NCBI GenBank assembly: GCA_005808665.1
Contig: SYLG01000163.1
Span: forward strand, 1 to 64,000
Direction: 5' to 3'
DNA from: Planctomycetia bacterium
GTDB taxonomy: Bacteria > Planctomycetota > Planctomycetia > Gemmatales > Gemmataceae
DNA length: 64,000 nt
How positions within the stretch are numbered: position 1 is the stretch's first letter; every line of letters starts with the position of its first letter. A model generated the notes under the pieces. The model was not told the origin of the DNA and did no database searches. It was given only the letters and a program-made list of their open reading frames with translations. The translations under genes and the position numbers were made by a program. This document shows, piece by piece, positions 1-10,905 of this stretch.

Positions 1-406
1 ATCGTCCATGGCTGACAAATCCTTTTGTCTGGATGCGAAGTTAGGCAACCCAGGCAAGAATCATGACAGCTGTCATTACGAAAGGAAAGACCGAAAACAG
101 CGTTTTCCCCCGGGATAATCAACCGGCCGGGAATTGCTGGGACATCAGCCACTTTGTAACCCTGATTGCTGGCTTTCATCCCGATTTCCCAAGGTTTAAA
201 GGAAAATCATTAGAGCCGGTTGCCCGTCAAAAAGGTGATTAACCGACTTTTAAGAAGGAAAGGTAAGAAAATTATTTTCAAAAAATAATCCATTTGCCAT
301 GGAAAATGACTTGCCGTAAAGAAAAGGCTGTCTAGGAAAATTCTATACCTCTTTCGGAGGTCTTTTATTCTCAATGTAGCCGTTACCTTTTTCAAGGAGT
401 TTTGGG

Positions 407-748
407 ATGAAAGTGATTCGATTAACTGCTCTAACCGCACTGATCGCATCGATCGGATTTGGGGTGATTTTTGCCCAGGATACAGGCAAAAAGAAGGGGA
501 TTTTGCCTCCCAACTACGGAAAAATCGGCCTCACGGATGAGCAAAAACAGGATATTTACAAAATCCTGGCAAAATACAAAGGGGAAGGGGATGAATTGAG
601 CCTTAAACTTAAGGAACTCAATATCAAACGGTCCCTGGAGATTGAAAAGATATTGAACGAGGACCAGAAAAAGGCCCTGAAAAAACTCAACGATGCCAAA
701 ACCAGGAAAGCGGAAGAGCCTAAGAAAAGCGATCCACAAACCAAATAA
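407..748 (+). CDS. Small secreted protein, hypothetical (signal peptide, Lys/Glu-rich)
   Basis: 113-aa ORF with an AAGGAG-like upstream sequence, hydrophobic N-terminus and charged C-terminus. Confidence 0.65.
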   Translation: MKVIRLTALTALIASIGFGVIFAQDTGKKKGILPPNYGKIGLTDEQKQDIYKILAKYKGEGDELSLKLKELNIKRSLEIEKILNEDQKKALKKLNDAKTRKAEEPKKSDPQTK

Positions 749-904
749 TGCCCGGAAAAACAGTCCATTAGGGACTCTCCAAATCCCTAATGGGTTGCAA
801 GCATTAGGTTTTTCAGACTAATGGATTGAGTCACTCCGTTACTTAACTGCCTGAAATGTTCCCTTAATGGTTCATTACTCGCCCCTTTGAAAGAGGCGTT
901 TTCC

Positions 905-1516
905 ATGGTCATTAAATATTTCCTGATTATCGTTGGTTTATCCCTTTTGGGAACCACACGAGCCGATCCGGTGGGGATTCGCCCTACCGTAACCCCCAGT
1001 GTGGCGAGTGCCTTAGGCCAGAATTTTACCTTTAGTACAACCGGCTTAAGTGGATCCAAAATCAGGGGGATTGGCCTTTACCGAATTGAAGGGTCGGAAA
1101 GCAAATCTCTTACCTTGACTTTAACGGATGAAAATAGCTTCGCAACCCAAAGTGGTACTTTTGCAATTGCGGCAGGATCCATTGGAGTTGAAAACATTAT
1201 AGCATGGAATAATTCCTTTAGCCTTACTGCATCCACTAATTATTCTCTTACCGTTGGATTTGGGGTTTCTGGTTTAGCGGAAGGTAATTTTCAGCAACTA
1301 CTAAACCCGGAGAGTCCCTATTTTGTGGAAACCGAAATTTCAAACTACTGGGCCTCGCCCAATACTACGACCATCACCAACATGGCTCTAGTCCTCTATT
1401 ACGATCCAACCTCCATCCCCGAACCTGCCACGCTAATTCTGACCGTTTCCGCTTTGGCAGCTGGGGCCATGGGGTCATACCTTCACCGTCGGCGCAAAAA
1501 CCAGATTGGGGCCTAG
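905..1516 (+). CDS. PEP-CTERM sorting domain protein
   Basis: Signal peptide (MVIKYFLIIVGLSLLG) and C-terminal IPEPATLILTVSALAAGAMGSYLHRRRK, a PEP motif + TM helix + basic tail; start chosen at the internal ATG of ORF 887..1516. Confidence 0.8.
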   Translation: MVIKYFLIIVGLSLLGTTRADPVGIRPTVTPSVASALGQNFTFSTTGLSGSKIRGIGLYRIEGSESKSLTLTLTDENSFATQSGTFAIAAGSIGVENIIAWNNSFSLTASTNYSLTVGFGVSGLAEGNFQQLLNPESPYFVETEISNYWASPNTTTITNMALVLYYDPTSIPEPATLILTVSALAAGAMGSYLHRRRKNQIGA

Positions 1517-2101
1517 ATATTTCAGCCCTTTTGTTTTACGGGGGAAATCTCGCTGCAAAATGGCTTTGGTGTTTTGGATTCGTCAATCAAATAAGCAGGT
1601 GCCCTTGGGCTGATTGGGGCCACGGAAGGAATGATTTGCCCCCAAGGGGCCGGGCCGATCCAGTTAGGACATAGACCGAAGGAGCAATAACCCATTCCCT
1701 AATTTTTTGGTCCACCCTTGCGTCCGAATTGTAACCATTGGTCCCTCAGGTGTACGGGTGACCAATAATTGGGGCAAATAGCCAATTTTCGACCGGCAGG
1801 AACTTTCTTGAGACTTCTAAGGATGGTTAGGGCTTTGGCCCTATTTGTTGCCTGAGAATTCAATTAATAACACCTAAGGCAATGCCAAAACCCCTTCCCC
1901 TCCGGGGATATTCCTGGACTAACAGAGCCTTGAAGGCTCCTCAAGGAATGGCTCATGATCCATCCTATTCTATTATCACCAAAGAAGTTATGGGGTGCAC
2001 CAAATAGTGGATTCCGGCGGTTATGAAACGAATAGGCTTGCAATTCCCCATACCAATGAGTTATGCGATGAAACTCGATTGGACTTTGGGGGATTGATTG
2101 C

Positions 2102-2740
2102 GTGGATATGGGTTCTGTGTTGGGAAATTGGATGCCCATTGGCATCTTTCTTGCGGAATTGATGGTAGTTACACTTTCCACCATTCGCATTATTTTTGTG
2201 TCCCGTGGGCAAAAAATCCTGGCATCCTGTTTAGGTTTTTTTGAGATTCTCCTTTGGTTAATGGCCATTGGTCAAATCATGAAAAATCTCGATTCTCCTT
2301 TGTGCCACCTTGCCTTCGCCTGCGGCTTCACCATGGGAAATTATTTGGGTATTTGGTTTGAGGGAGTATTAGCCATGGGCAAACTGGGATTGAAAATCGT
2401 TTCCCCACAGACCGCCAATCCCTTGGCAAATGTCCTTTTGGAAAGGGGCTTTGGCCTTACCCTTACGGATGGAATGGGTAATCAGGGACCTGTTCAGGTC
2501 ATCAGCATGATCATAAAGCGCCGAGACCTGAAATTCGTTTCCAATTTGATTAAAACGGTGGATTCTCAGGCATTTGTTGCCATTTCGGAAGTGCAAAATA
2601 CGGAACGCGGAGTGTTTCCGGCGACCCAGGGCCTATTATCACCCCTTTTTGATCGACTAAGGTGGTTAGGGTTAAATCCTGGAACAATATCCGGAAATAC
2701 TGTTTGTAATCAAACCACACCAATAACAATGGGATCGTAA
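2102..2740 (+). CDS. UPF0316/DUF2179-like membrane protein
   Basis: MVVTLSTIRIIFVSRGQK...CGFTMGNYLGIWFE resembles the UPF0316 family, with a soluble C-terminal domain. Confidence 0.75.
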   Translation: MDMGSVLGNWMPIGIFLAELMVVTLSTIRIIFVSRGQKILASCLGFFEILLWLMAIGQIMKNLDSPLCHLAFACGFTMGNYLGIWFEGVLAMGKLGLKIVSPQTANPLANVLLERGFGLTLTDGMGNQGPVQVISMIIKRRDLKFVSNLIKTVDSQAFVAISEVQNTERGVFPATQGLLSPLFDRLRWLGLNPGTISGNTVCNQTTPITMGS

Positions 2741-3307
2741 CCCAAACTCCCGGCAGAGAAGGCGTAGCAATCCCTTTTTTATGAAAATGGGAACATGCAA
2801 TTCCCTTGGAATTGTTTCGGTTGCCAGACCCAATGCGGGGACGGATGCCAAACGGTTCGAAGATATTGGTTTGGTTAAACGATAAATCCCTGGCATGGGC
2901 CTTGAGCCATTTCTTTGGGAAAACAGGTTTGTGGTTTTCCAGAAGGAATTTCATTGCCTTGTCCAAAGGTTTTACCCGAGGAATTTTTTCTTGTCCTTTC
3001 GCAATTTTTCACGGAAGGGTTTACCCCGAAAGGAATGCCCTTGGGTTAATCCCCCTTGAAGCCACCTGTCGCTTTTTCTTTTAGAACGAGTACAAAAACG
3101 AAAATTAATACTGCGAAAACATCACTTTAAATAATTACAACCTAAAATGACATTTTATGATATCTCTCCATTGGAATCCAATGCCAATGTGCTCCATATT
3201 TTGAAACCATAAAGATATTTAACTTGACTTCATTGTTTCGAAGTGGGCTAATATAATCTATCCCAATATTTGTCGAAAGAACTTTTTGGATAGGAACTTA
3301 AGAAGAA

Positions 3308-3380
3308 TGGACAGAGCCGGGCTTGAACCGGCGACCCCAGCCTTTTCAGGGCTGTGCTCTACCAACTGAGCTATCTGTCC
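3308..3380 (-). tRNA. tRNA-Phe (GAA)
   Basis: Minus strand GGACAGATAGCTCAGTTGGTAGAGCACAGCCCTGAAAAGGCTGGGGTCGCCGGTTCAAGCCCGGCTCTGTCCA; 7-bp acceptor stem, anticodon loop CTGAAAA (GAA), GGTTCAAGCC T-arm; CCA not encoded. Confidence 0.96.
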
Positions 3381-3480
3381 TCCTTTCATTATTCTAAAAC
3401 CCCTTAGGTTAAGCGTCAACCGAATTTGTCATGAACCATCATATTGAACCGGAGACTTAGGCCTTTTAACCTAAAAGGGG

Positions 3481-4227
3481 ATGAAGCCATTTGGCCAAGA
3501 CGGATACCCAATGACGATTGCAGATGAAAGTGGCCCCTTGCTCGAACGGTGTCAACAGCGCCTGGGATATTTTTTTTCCCGTCCTGACCTTTTGGTTTGT
3601 GCCCTCACCCATAGTTCCTTTGCTACGACCAGGGTCCAATCCTACGAGAGGATGGAATTTTTAGGCGATGCCATTCTGGGCCTACTGGTCTCGGAATATC
3701 TTTTTGAAAAGCATCCCAACCAATTTGAGGGGGACCTTACCCACCGGAAATCTGCCTTGGTTAGCCGGGATATGTGTCTGCTTTGGAGCCGTGAATTGGG
3801 TTTGGAAGATTTTGTTATGGTGGGAAAAGGTGTAAAATCCTCAGGAATACCTTTGAATATCCTTGGTGATGTATTTGAGTCCGTCCTGGCGGCAGTCTAT
3901 TTGGATGGTGGAATGGACGCGGCCCGGAACTTTTTCCTCGAAAAAGTGGAATTGGTGGCCGAGCGGCAAGGGGATCAGGAAAACACTTCCCAGCAAAAAA
4001 ATCGGCTCCAACAATATTGTTTACAGGAAAAAGGCACCACCCCTTTGTACCTGTTGTTGGATGAACAGGGGCCGGATCATTGCAAATGCTACAAGGTATC
4101 GGCAAAGGTAGCGGATCGCATATTTTCCCCGGCCTGGGCCAACACAAAAAAAGAAGCTGAACTAAGGGCAGCGGCAAATGCCCTTTCCGAATTGGCAGGA
4201 GGTAATGCTCCTTATGGAGACAATTGA
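3481..4227 (+). CDS. rnc: Ribonuclease III
   Basis: RNase III signature ERMEFLGDAILGLLVSEYLF and a C-terminal dsRBD. Confidence 0.95.
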   Translation: MKPFGQDGYPMTIADESGPLLERCQQRLGYFFSRPDLLVCALTHSSFATTRVQSYERMEFLGDAILGLLVSEYLFEKHPNQFEGDLTHRKSALVSRDMCLLWSRELGLEDFVMVGKGVKSSGIPLNILGDVFESVLAAVYLDGGMDAARNFFLEKVELVAERQGDQENTSQQKNRLQQYCLQEKGTTPLYLLLDEQGPDHCKCYKVSAKVADRIFSPAWANTKKEAELRAAANALSELAGGNAPYGDN

Positions 4228-4591
4228 ATCCCAAAATAAAAATAACGGGGATTCTGCAAACCCTTCGGGGATGTACTTCCCATATCGTATCTATTGTCAG
4301 GGCAAGCCCTGTACTTGTGAGGCTTTGTACAAGGTTGCCTCAAGGTGGAGTGATGGTTTCGCCTGGGAATGGAAGACCTATGGGCTTTTTTGTGAAGCTT
4401 GTGTCTTGAAAGGTTTTGCCAGGGGGTTAGCCCACCAAAAAATTTGTGCCTTTGCCCGAGGGGAAAACCTGGATAAACCCATGATCCTCGAACTTTCACC
4501 GGGTCAACCAAGCATTCAAATGGTGCGTCGTGTCGATTTGGAACGGTTATCAGAAACAGGGCAAACCCAGCCCGGAGAGGTTAGGTCGTGA
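4208..4591 (+). CDS. Hypothetical protein
   Basis: ORF overlapping the rnc end and the next gene start (translational coupling); contains several Cys. Confidence 0.6.
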   Translation, partial: LLMETIESQNKNNGDSANPSGMYFPYRIYCQGKPCTCEALYKVASRWSDGFAWEWKTYGLFCEACVLKGFARGLAHQKICAFARGENLDKPMILELSPGQPSIQMVRRVDLERLSETGQTQPGEVRS

Positions 4592-6705
4592 TGTTTCAAA
4601 AAAAAGTCCGGTTCTTGGGAATAATGTTTGGAGTGTTCATGGTAATTGCATCGGACCTTAGTGCCCAAATGGAAAAAGTGTTACCAAAACCAATCGAGGT
4701 GGCTGACCTTTTCAAAATGGTCCGGATCACCGAACCGCAGGTTTCGCCTAATGGACAAACCGTGGTTTGGGTGGAAACCCGGGTGGATTTAGAGGGAAAC
4801 AAAAGTAGCTCATGCCTTTGGGTATCCCCGGTGGGAGGAGGAAAAGATCCGATCCAGTTGACTTTTACCGATAAGAAGGACCGACATCCCAGGTGGAGTC
4901 CCAATGGCAAGTGGATACTTTTTGAATCCACCAGGACCGGAGATTCCCAGATTTGGGGTTTACCCATGGGTGGTGGAGAGGCCCGTCAACTCACCATAAT
5001 CTCAACGGGTGCCACCAATGCCCTATGGTCAGACAATGGCAAAAAAATCGCCTTCGTGTCCACCGTCTACCCGGAATTCTCAACTCTTCCGTTTAAAGAA
5101 AGTGATGGGAAAAACAAAATAAAAGAAGAGGCAAAGAAGGCCAACCCGGTTAAGGCCAAAGTATTCAGCAAACTGTTTTATCGTCATTGGGACGAATATG
5201 TGGAAGACAAACGGCAGCACCTTTTCGTAATGGATTTTGAGCCTTCCGGCAAGTCGGAACCAAAGGATGTAACCCCTGGAGACAGGGATGCCAATCCAAC
5301 TTCGTCAACCTTTTCGGTTGGGGATGATTTCACCTTTAGTCCCGATTCGAACCACCTCATTTTTACAGCGGTTCCGGCTACGAAAGAGGCGTGGAGTACC
5401 GATTTTTCCTTGTGCAAAGTCCCTGTAACAGGAGGCACCGACAAATGGGAAGAACTCTTTTCCCACAAGGCGGCAGAAGGATCACCACAGTTTTCTCCCG
5501 ATGGTAAAACGCTGGCTTTTCGGAGGCAGATGAGGCCAGGCTTCGAAGCGGATCGGTGGACACTTTGCAGTGTACCCTGCTCACCCAATGGTAGTCCCAC
5601 CGGGGATATTACAAATCACACCAAGGAATTGGACCGCTCCATAGATGAATTTTCATGGCTACCCCAAAATGATGGCTGGTTGGCTGCTTTTGATGAAAAC
5701 GGTTATAAACCAGCGGTGGGAATCAGCCTCAAAGGGGAATTGCACTACGCTCCCGGGGTTAAAGGAAAAGGATCCTATTTCAGCGTTCATGCATCCGGCA
5801 AGTCCGCCGTTGCCCTCCGAACTGGCATGAACCACCCAGGTGAAGTGGTTCGAATAGGTGGTCCCACCCCTGAAATCCTGAGCCCAGCCAATAAAGTCCT
5901 ACTCTCCCAAATCAGCCTTCCCCGCCCAGAATCGGTAAATGTCCCTGTCGAAGGGGGAATGATGCAGATGTGGATATTGAAACCTCCTGGTTTCGATGAA
6001 TCAAAAAAATGGCCTTTGGTATATTTGGTACACGGCGGTCCTCAAGGTGCTTGGGAGGACGGGTGGAGTTTTCGCTGGAATCCCCAGATTTGGGCAGCCC
6101 GCGGCTATGTGGTGGCTGCCCCAAATCCCAGGGGATCAACCGGCTTTGGCCAAAAATTCTGTGATGAAATATCAGGGGATTGGGGTGGAAAATGTTATGA
6201 GGACCTGATGAAGGGCATGGACCATTTGGAAAAACTCCCCTTCGTGGATACCCAGCGAATGGCCTCAGCCGGGGCAAGTTTTGGGGGGTACATGATGAAC
6301 TGGTTTCAAGGCAAAACCAAACGCTTCAAGACCTTGATCACCCATTGTGGGGTGTTTAACTTTGAAAGCATGTATGCGACCACCGAAGAACTCTGGTTTG
6401 ATGAATGGGAACATGGTGGGCCTCCCTGGGGGACCAACAAACACTCGTACGAGAAGCAATCTCCCCACAAATTGGCTGCCCAGTTTTCGACCCCAATGCT
6501 CATCATTCATAATGACCTTGATTTCCGGGTTCCAGTTAGCGAAGGCCACCAGCTATTTACTACCCTCCAAAGGCTTGGCGTGAAAAGCCGTTTTGTAAAT
6601 TTTCCCGATGAAGGCCATTGGGTGGTAAAGCCAAAAAATAGTGAATATTGGCACAAGGAAGTCTTTGATTGGTTGCAATGCCATGTTGCTCCCGGACCAA
6701 GGTAA
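4588..6705 (+). CDS. S9 family (prolyl oligopeptidase-type) peptidase, secreted
   Basis: Signal peptide, WD40/TolB-like repeats, GASFGGYM nucleophile motif, DEGHW His motif. Confidence 0.93.
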   Translation: MMFQKKVRFLGIMFGVFMVIASDLSAQMEKVLPKPIEVADLFKMVRITEPQVSPNGQTVVWVETRVDLEGNKSSSCLWVSPVGGGKDPIQLTFTDKKDRHPRWSPNGKWILFESTRTGDSQIWGLPMGGGEARQLTIISTGATNALWSDNGKKIAFVSTVYPEFSTLPFKESDGKNKIKEEAKKANPVKAKVFSKLFYRHWDEYVEDKRQHLFVMDFEPSGKSEPKDVTPGDRDANPTSSTFSVGDDFTFSPDSNHLIFTAVPATKEAWSTDFSLCKVPVTGGTDKWEELFSHKAAEGSPQFSPDGKTLAFRRQMRPGFEADRWTLCSVPCSPNGSPTGDITNHTKELDRSIDEFSWLPQNDGWLAAFDENGYKPAVGISLKGELHYAPGVKGKGSYFSVHASGKSAVALRTGMNHPGEVVRIGGPTPEILSPANKVLLSQISLPRPESVNVPVEGGMMQMWILKPPGFDESKKWPLVYLVHGGPQGAWEDGWSFRWNPQIWAARGYVVAAPNPRGSTGFGQKFCDEISGDWGGKCYEDLMKGMDHLEKLPFVDTQRMASAGASFGGYMMNWFQGKTKRFKTLITHCGVFNFESMYATTEELWFDEWEHGGPPWGTNKHSYEKQSPHKLAAQFSTPMLIIHNDLDFRVPVSEGHQLFTTLQRLGVKSRFVNFPDEGHWVVKPKNSEYWHKEVFDWLQCHVAPGPR

Positions 6706-6738
6706 ACCAGTCACAATTTCCCAAGGGATTTCCATAAA

Positions 6739-9700
6739 TTGTTTATTGTAGTTCCCCAGGTCCTGGTTCAAAAACTTCAGGATGAGGTAGGATCACAGGC
6801 TTTATTGGGTTGGATGCAACTATCTGGAGGAAAGCCTTCCGATAAGTTTCGTTTGTCCATGGCCAAGGCTTGGACCATTTTGAAATCGGAAGGCTCAGAT
6901 CCGGTTTGGACCAGGCTTTTGTGGTGGTTGGACAACGAGTGGAATACCTTACCCAGAGTATTGAATAAAACCACCGGCATTTTTACCGGACCGCCGATTG
7001 CAAGTGCTGCTATACTCGGAGCGGGTATCTTCATTGAAGCTACCTTAAAAAATAAAAGCATTTTGTTGGGTCACCCGGATCAGGATAGTGTTGCTGGCCC
7101 CTTCTGGATTCCCCATTTATTGGAATATTTGATCGCCCTGATTCCCCATGACGAGATCCCGAAATCCTCGGTCGATGGGGGTGGAATGGCCTTGGACGAT
7201 TTACCCTGGTTGATGCCCTTTGTCATCCGGGCACTCCGGACTTTTCATGATTTTGTGGGCTATCGCCCTGTACCTGTCCTCGAAATGAACCAAAAGGTCA
7301 GGGTCCGGAATGGGGAAAGGCATCGTCCGGGAATCCTTTGGTGGCCCAGGGTGGGTGTTGCTCCCATTCCTCAGGCTCCCCTTGTCAAAAGGGCCATTTT
7401 TTGGCTGGAACACGCCCCTGCGGACATTCTCGAAGAATCAGGCTTTTCCCTGGGGTCACTTACCGAACTCTCCCTGGACTTACGGGAATATGATCATTCC
7501 TTACCTGCAGCCCAACGGCCAAACCATCTTTTTGGCGAATGGGATCCAGAACGCATTGACAACAAAGGGCGATACTGCCGGTTGGTAGTCCGGTCGATGG
7601 TTTTGCGACTCCTTTGGGATCAAGTGGTTAACCCTGGCCCTGGGGATCCAGTGGACAGGAATGAACGCCTTGAAGAGGGTGCAATCCTTCTTGCCGGGGT
7701 GATTCTCATGTCGGCTGGGGTACTCGGTCAGGGCCCCGAATCGGTGGACCCAACCAAAAGCCTTAGTTTAATCATTCCCCGGATCGCCAATTACCGGGAT
7801 GCCTTTTATGGTCAAGTTTTGACCATGCTTCCCTATTCCCACAAATCCAGGCTCGAGGCGGAAGCCAGACTGCTCAAACAGCCCTTTGGGCGAGTCCGTC
7901 AAACCCTTAATCGGTCCATTTCGGCTCTTAGGGCAACCCAACTCCAAAACCGCCTTTTGGCCCGTTTGTTTGGGAGACTGGGACTGAGTGAATTGGCTCA
8001 GGAACGCATTGCCTCAATTGCGGTCCCATCCGTACGGTTAATGGTTGAATTTGAAAGCTTGATCCAAGGGTGGGCCGATGCCAACCATCCCCCCCTGGAC
8101 CACTATCGTTGGTTGCTAAGGGCATTTCGGGTTTTGAAAAAAGGGGTTTCCTGCGGGGCCTTTGCCGATCCTTGGAACCTCATCGGATTTCAGGGACTTT
8201 ATCCGCTTGGCCCCGCACGGGAAGACGCTATTCCCGATGAGAGGTTAAACGACCTCAGGTGGATGGTTTCATCTCTCCTTTCCGAATGTAGCAGGGCCTA
8301 TGCCACCGCCTCTGCCCAGCCAGATAAAAAAATGCGCCTTCGCTTTAAGGATCTTTTGGGCCGTGTAAGCGAATGGTGGTCGCATTTCCCCCCCATGGGT
8401 GTGGATGACCCCGACCATCCTGACGCAGGATCAGAATATCGGTCTGCTCTCAGGGTGGCGAAGGCATTGGGAATATGGCGATCCAGGGGAGAGGCAACGG
8501 CCGATCTCCCCTTCTGGAAAAAAGTTCTATCAACACTTGAAACCGGTGAAGCGGTCGCGGAAATCTTCCATGTGCTGTTGGCCCACGGGGATTTACAAGG
8601 TGCACTAGCCATCCTGATTTATTGGATTGATGCTTTTGATACCCATAGTATCGCAGAAGGTCGAACGGAACTCTCCACTTTGCTTACCCTTTGGGAAGTG
8701 GCATGGGAGGAGCAATTGCCTCCCGAAAGTTCGGGAAAAGACCGAAGCGATCATTTCAAATTATACCGCAAGGCGATTGATTGGATTGACGCCAATCTGG
8801 TTGAGGATGCGGCGGATAGTTTTATTTCGGATGAAATGGTTGATAATGAAGGGGAATCAGGGGAGTCCGCGGAAGAAAAAGCATGGGAGGAAAAGGACGA
8901 GGAGGAGAATGAACAATGGGATGAAGAGGACAAAAATGGTGGCTTGGATGATGGGGTCCCCTTGGTGGATTTTCCTGCAGAAGGAGCCCTTTTTGATTTG
9001 GGATATCATTTGGGCCAATTTGACGCATGGGTCTGGTTACTGGAACAGGCCCTTGCAAAACCGGAACGAATGAGCTTGGCTCTTGGAAGCGTCGAAGCCA
9101 TTTTGGCCAGAGCGATTCAATTTCGAAATCTGATGGTCCATGTTTCCCGGATTGTTGTTCCCTTACCAGGTTCCCAGGTGGATTCAGTTCTGGAATTTGA
9201 ACGGTGCAGGGCCTTAAAGTTTCACGCTTTGGAAAGTGCTGGGGGGATCCTATTTCGTCTTGAAGCCTTGCTTTGCCTGGTCGGTAGTCCGAGGGAGGAA
9301 ACCGGGGCCTTGAAACTCAGTGAAGGGTTTGCCCCATTTCTTGACTTGAAGCCAGGTTTTCCGGGAAAAGCCCCAACAACGACAAGTTCTGGTTCCAAAC
9401 GAAAAATCACAAAAAAATACATTATTGATAGTCCAACCAAATCCTTGATGATGGTAAAGGAATGGACCAATCGATTAATCGGACGGGAACTATTACATCG
9501 ACCCATCCCTGCTGGAGGTAACTGGCAAGATTGGATTTCCAACCGGATGTCACTCTGGTTTGTCCAAAGGACCCTAATCTCTTTGGCCCGGGTGGGGGAT
9601 TTTTCCGGGATCGTTCGTTTTTTGGTAAAGGCCCATCAGGCAGAATTGACCTCGACATTGCCTGCCCCAAGGGTTAGTGATTTTCATCACTATTTTGAGA

Positions 9701-10770
9701 TTGCTTTTGTAGAAAGTTTTCGGGCTGTATTTCGGGTGGTTAGCGATTCAAGTCCGGGAAAAATCCGCTCCGCAGGTCTTTTCCGGGGCCTCATGCGCCT
9801 AATGGAAAGATTCCGGACGATTTGGCTTGATCAAGGAAGGCAAACCCGGTTGAGCGTCCTGGATGCCGTTGATGATCGAATGATGGAGACGCTTAGGGGG
9901 TTCATCAGGCATTTTGGCAGAGAGTTATTTCCTGCAAGGCTCATGGGATTTGGCAATATCCGGGGGACGCTGGATCAGGGAATTGAACAATATTTGACAA
10001 AGATGATTGTAGACAGGGATCCGTTGGACAGAAACAAACTTCTGGACGAACTCGGCAATTCCATTTCTCTGGAGGATGCGGCGGGAAAATTGGATTTGAT
10101 CCTCCGCGCGGTTGCCGAAAACTATGACTGCTTCAAGGATTATAAATCGACTACCACGGTTTCCGATTATGGCGAAAACCTTCATGTCCTTTTGGACTTT
10201 TTGAGGGTAAAGACTGCCTTTTCAAGGGAAGTATGGAACAGGGGACCTTGGTATCTTTTGCATCGGGAGATGCTTGAAGCTGGACTTCGGGGAACCCTGG
10301 ATGATTGGATCGGCGAGGTGATGTCCGAGTTTCGTCCCATTGCGGATAAATACCTTGAAAAAATCTCGGAATTGGAACAGCGCCACGGCATAAGGCTTTT
10401 AACCGTTCGGCAGGAGATTGAAGAAGGGCTTTGGATGCCCATGGAAAATGATAGTTTGCATTATCACCTTCAGGACCTTTGTGAAGTAAAAGAGACAGAT
10501 GATGCCAATGCCTACAAGGTGGGGTTAGGTCAATTTAAAAAGGAATTAGCCAAATGGGTGGAGAAACCATGGGGTGTTGGCCGGGATGCTCCAGACTGGA
10601 TTCGGAAACTGGAAGAAAAGAGCTTGGCGGAGGATAACCCCATCCTTAGGTTCGGACCTTTGGACCCTGTTCCCCAGAGAGCCTGGCAGGATAATTCCAT
10701 GGTCTACGGGGTCCTTACACTGGAAATTATTCGCGAAAAACTCAAGGAATTAGAGTCCCCCGTGAATTGA
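6739..10770 (+). CDS. Large uncharacterised protein (1343 aa) with an acidic segment
   Basis: Single long open frame; acidic stretch EGESGESAEEKAWEEKDEEENEQWDEEDK; no family recognised. Confidence 0.8.
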   Translation: MFIVVPQVLVQKLQDEVGSQALLGWMQLSGGKPSDKFRLSMAKAWTILKSEGSDPVWTRLLWWLDNEWNTLPRVLNKTTGIFTGPPIASAAILGAGIFIEATLKNKSILLGHPDQDSVAGPFWIPHLLEYLIALIPHDEIPKSSVDGGGMALDDLPWLMPFVIRALRTFHDFVGYRPVPVLEMNQKVRVRNGERHRPGILWWPRVGVAPIPQAPLVKRAIFWLEHAPADILEESGFSLGSLTELSLDLREYDHSLPAAQRPNHLFGEWDPERIDNKGRYCRLVVRSMVLRLLWDQVVNPGPGDPVDRNERLEEGAILLAGVILMSAGVLGQGPESVDPTKSLSLIIPRIANYRDAFYGQVLTMLPYSHKSRLEAEARLLKQPFGRVRQTLNRSISALRATQLQNRLLARLFGRLGLSELAQERIASIAVPSVRLMVEFESLIQGWADANHPPLDHYRWLLRAFRVLKKGVSCGAFADPWNLIGFQGLYPLGPAREDAIPDERLNDLRWMVSSLLSECSRAYATASAQPDKKMRLRFKDLLGRVSEWWSHFPPMGVDDPDHPDAGSEYRSALRVAKALGIWRSRGEATADLPFWKKVLSTLETGEAVAEIFHVLLAHGDLQGALAILIYWIDAFDTHSIAEGRTELSTLLTLWEVAWEEQLPPESSGKDRSDHFKLYRKAIDWIDANLVEDAADSFISDEMVDNEGESGESAEEKAWEEKDEEENEQWDEEDKNGGLDDGVPLVDFPAEGALFDLGYHLGQFDAWVWLLEQALAKPERMSLALGSVEAILARAIQFRNLMVHVSRIVVPLPGSQVDSVLEFERCRALKFHALESAGGILFRLEALLCLVGSPREETGALKLSEGFAPFLDLKPGFPGKAPTTTSSGSKRKITKKYIIDSPTKSLMMVKEWTNRLIGRELLHRPIPAGGNWQDWISNRMSLWFVQRTLISLARVGDFSGIVRFLVKAHQAELTSTLPAPRVSDFHHYFEIAFVESFRAVFRVVSDSSPGKIRSAGLFRGLMRLMERFRTIWLDQGRQTRLSVLDAVDDRMMETLRGFIRHFGRELFPARLMGFGNIRGTLDQGIEQYLTKMIVDRDPLDRNKLLDELGNSISLEDAAGKLDLILRAVAENYDCFKDYKSTTTVSDYGENLHVLLDFLRVKTAFSREVWNRGPWYLLHREMLEAGLRGTLDDWIGEVMSEFRPIADKYLEKISELEQRHGIRLLTVRQEIEEGLWMPMENDSLHYHLQDLCEVKETDDANAYKVGLGQFKKELAKWVEKPWGVGRDAPDWIRKLEEKSLAEDNPILRFGPLDPVPQRAWQDNSMVYGVLTLEIIREKLKELESPVN

Positions 10771-10905
10771 TTTTTCATTTGGTTTTTTACCACAAATAAC
10801 CCACAAGGAATGGTTTTCCTTTCTTGCCAGGTTTTGCCAATGATGAAAGTGAGCGCCCGGTGGGACAACCTCAAGCCAGGCACCCAAAACTCGGTTTTTG
10901 TAAGT

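Noticed and set aside
1517-2101. Possible gene in the 585-bp gap
   Set aside because: No ORF with credible composition on either strand, including UGA readthrough
8627-9073. 148-aa and other long antisense or alternate-frame ORFs inside large genes (e.g. 4212..4511, 12553..13146, 16528..17367)
   Set aside because: Shadow ORFs over strongly supported genes; low-complexity or unnatural composition
3481-10770. Global UGA reassignment to Trp or Gly
   Set aside because: Many genes terminate normally at TGA (rnc, 1343-aa gene, pduL) and Trp is encoded by TGG
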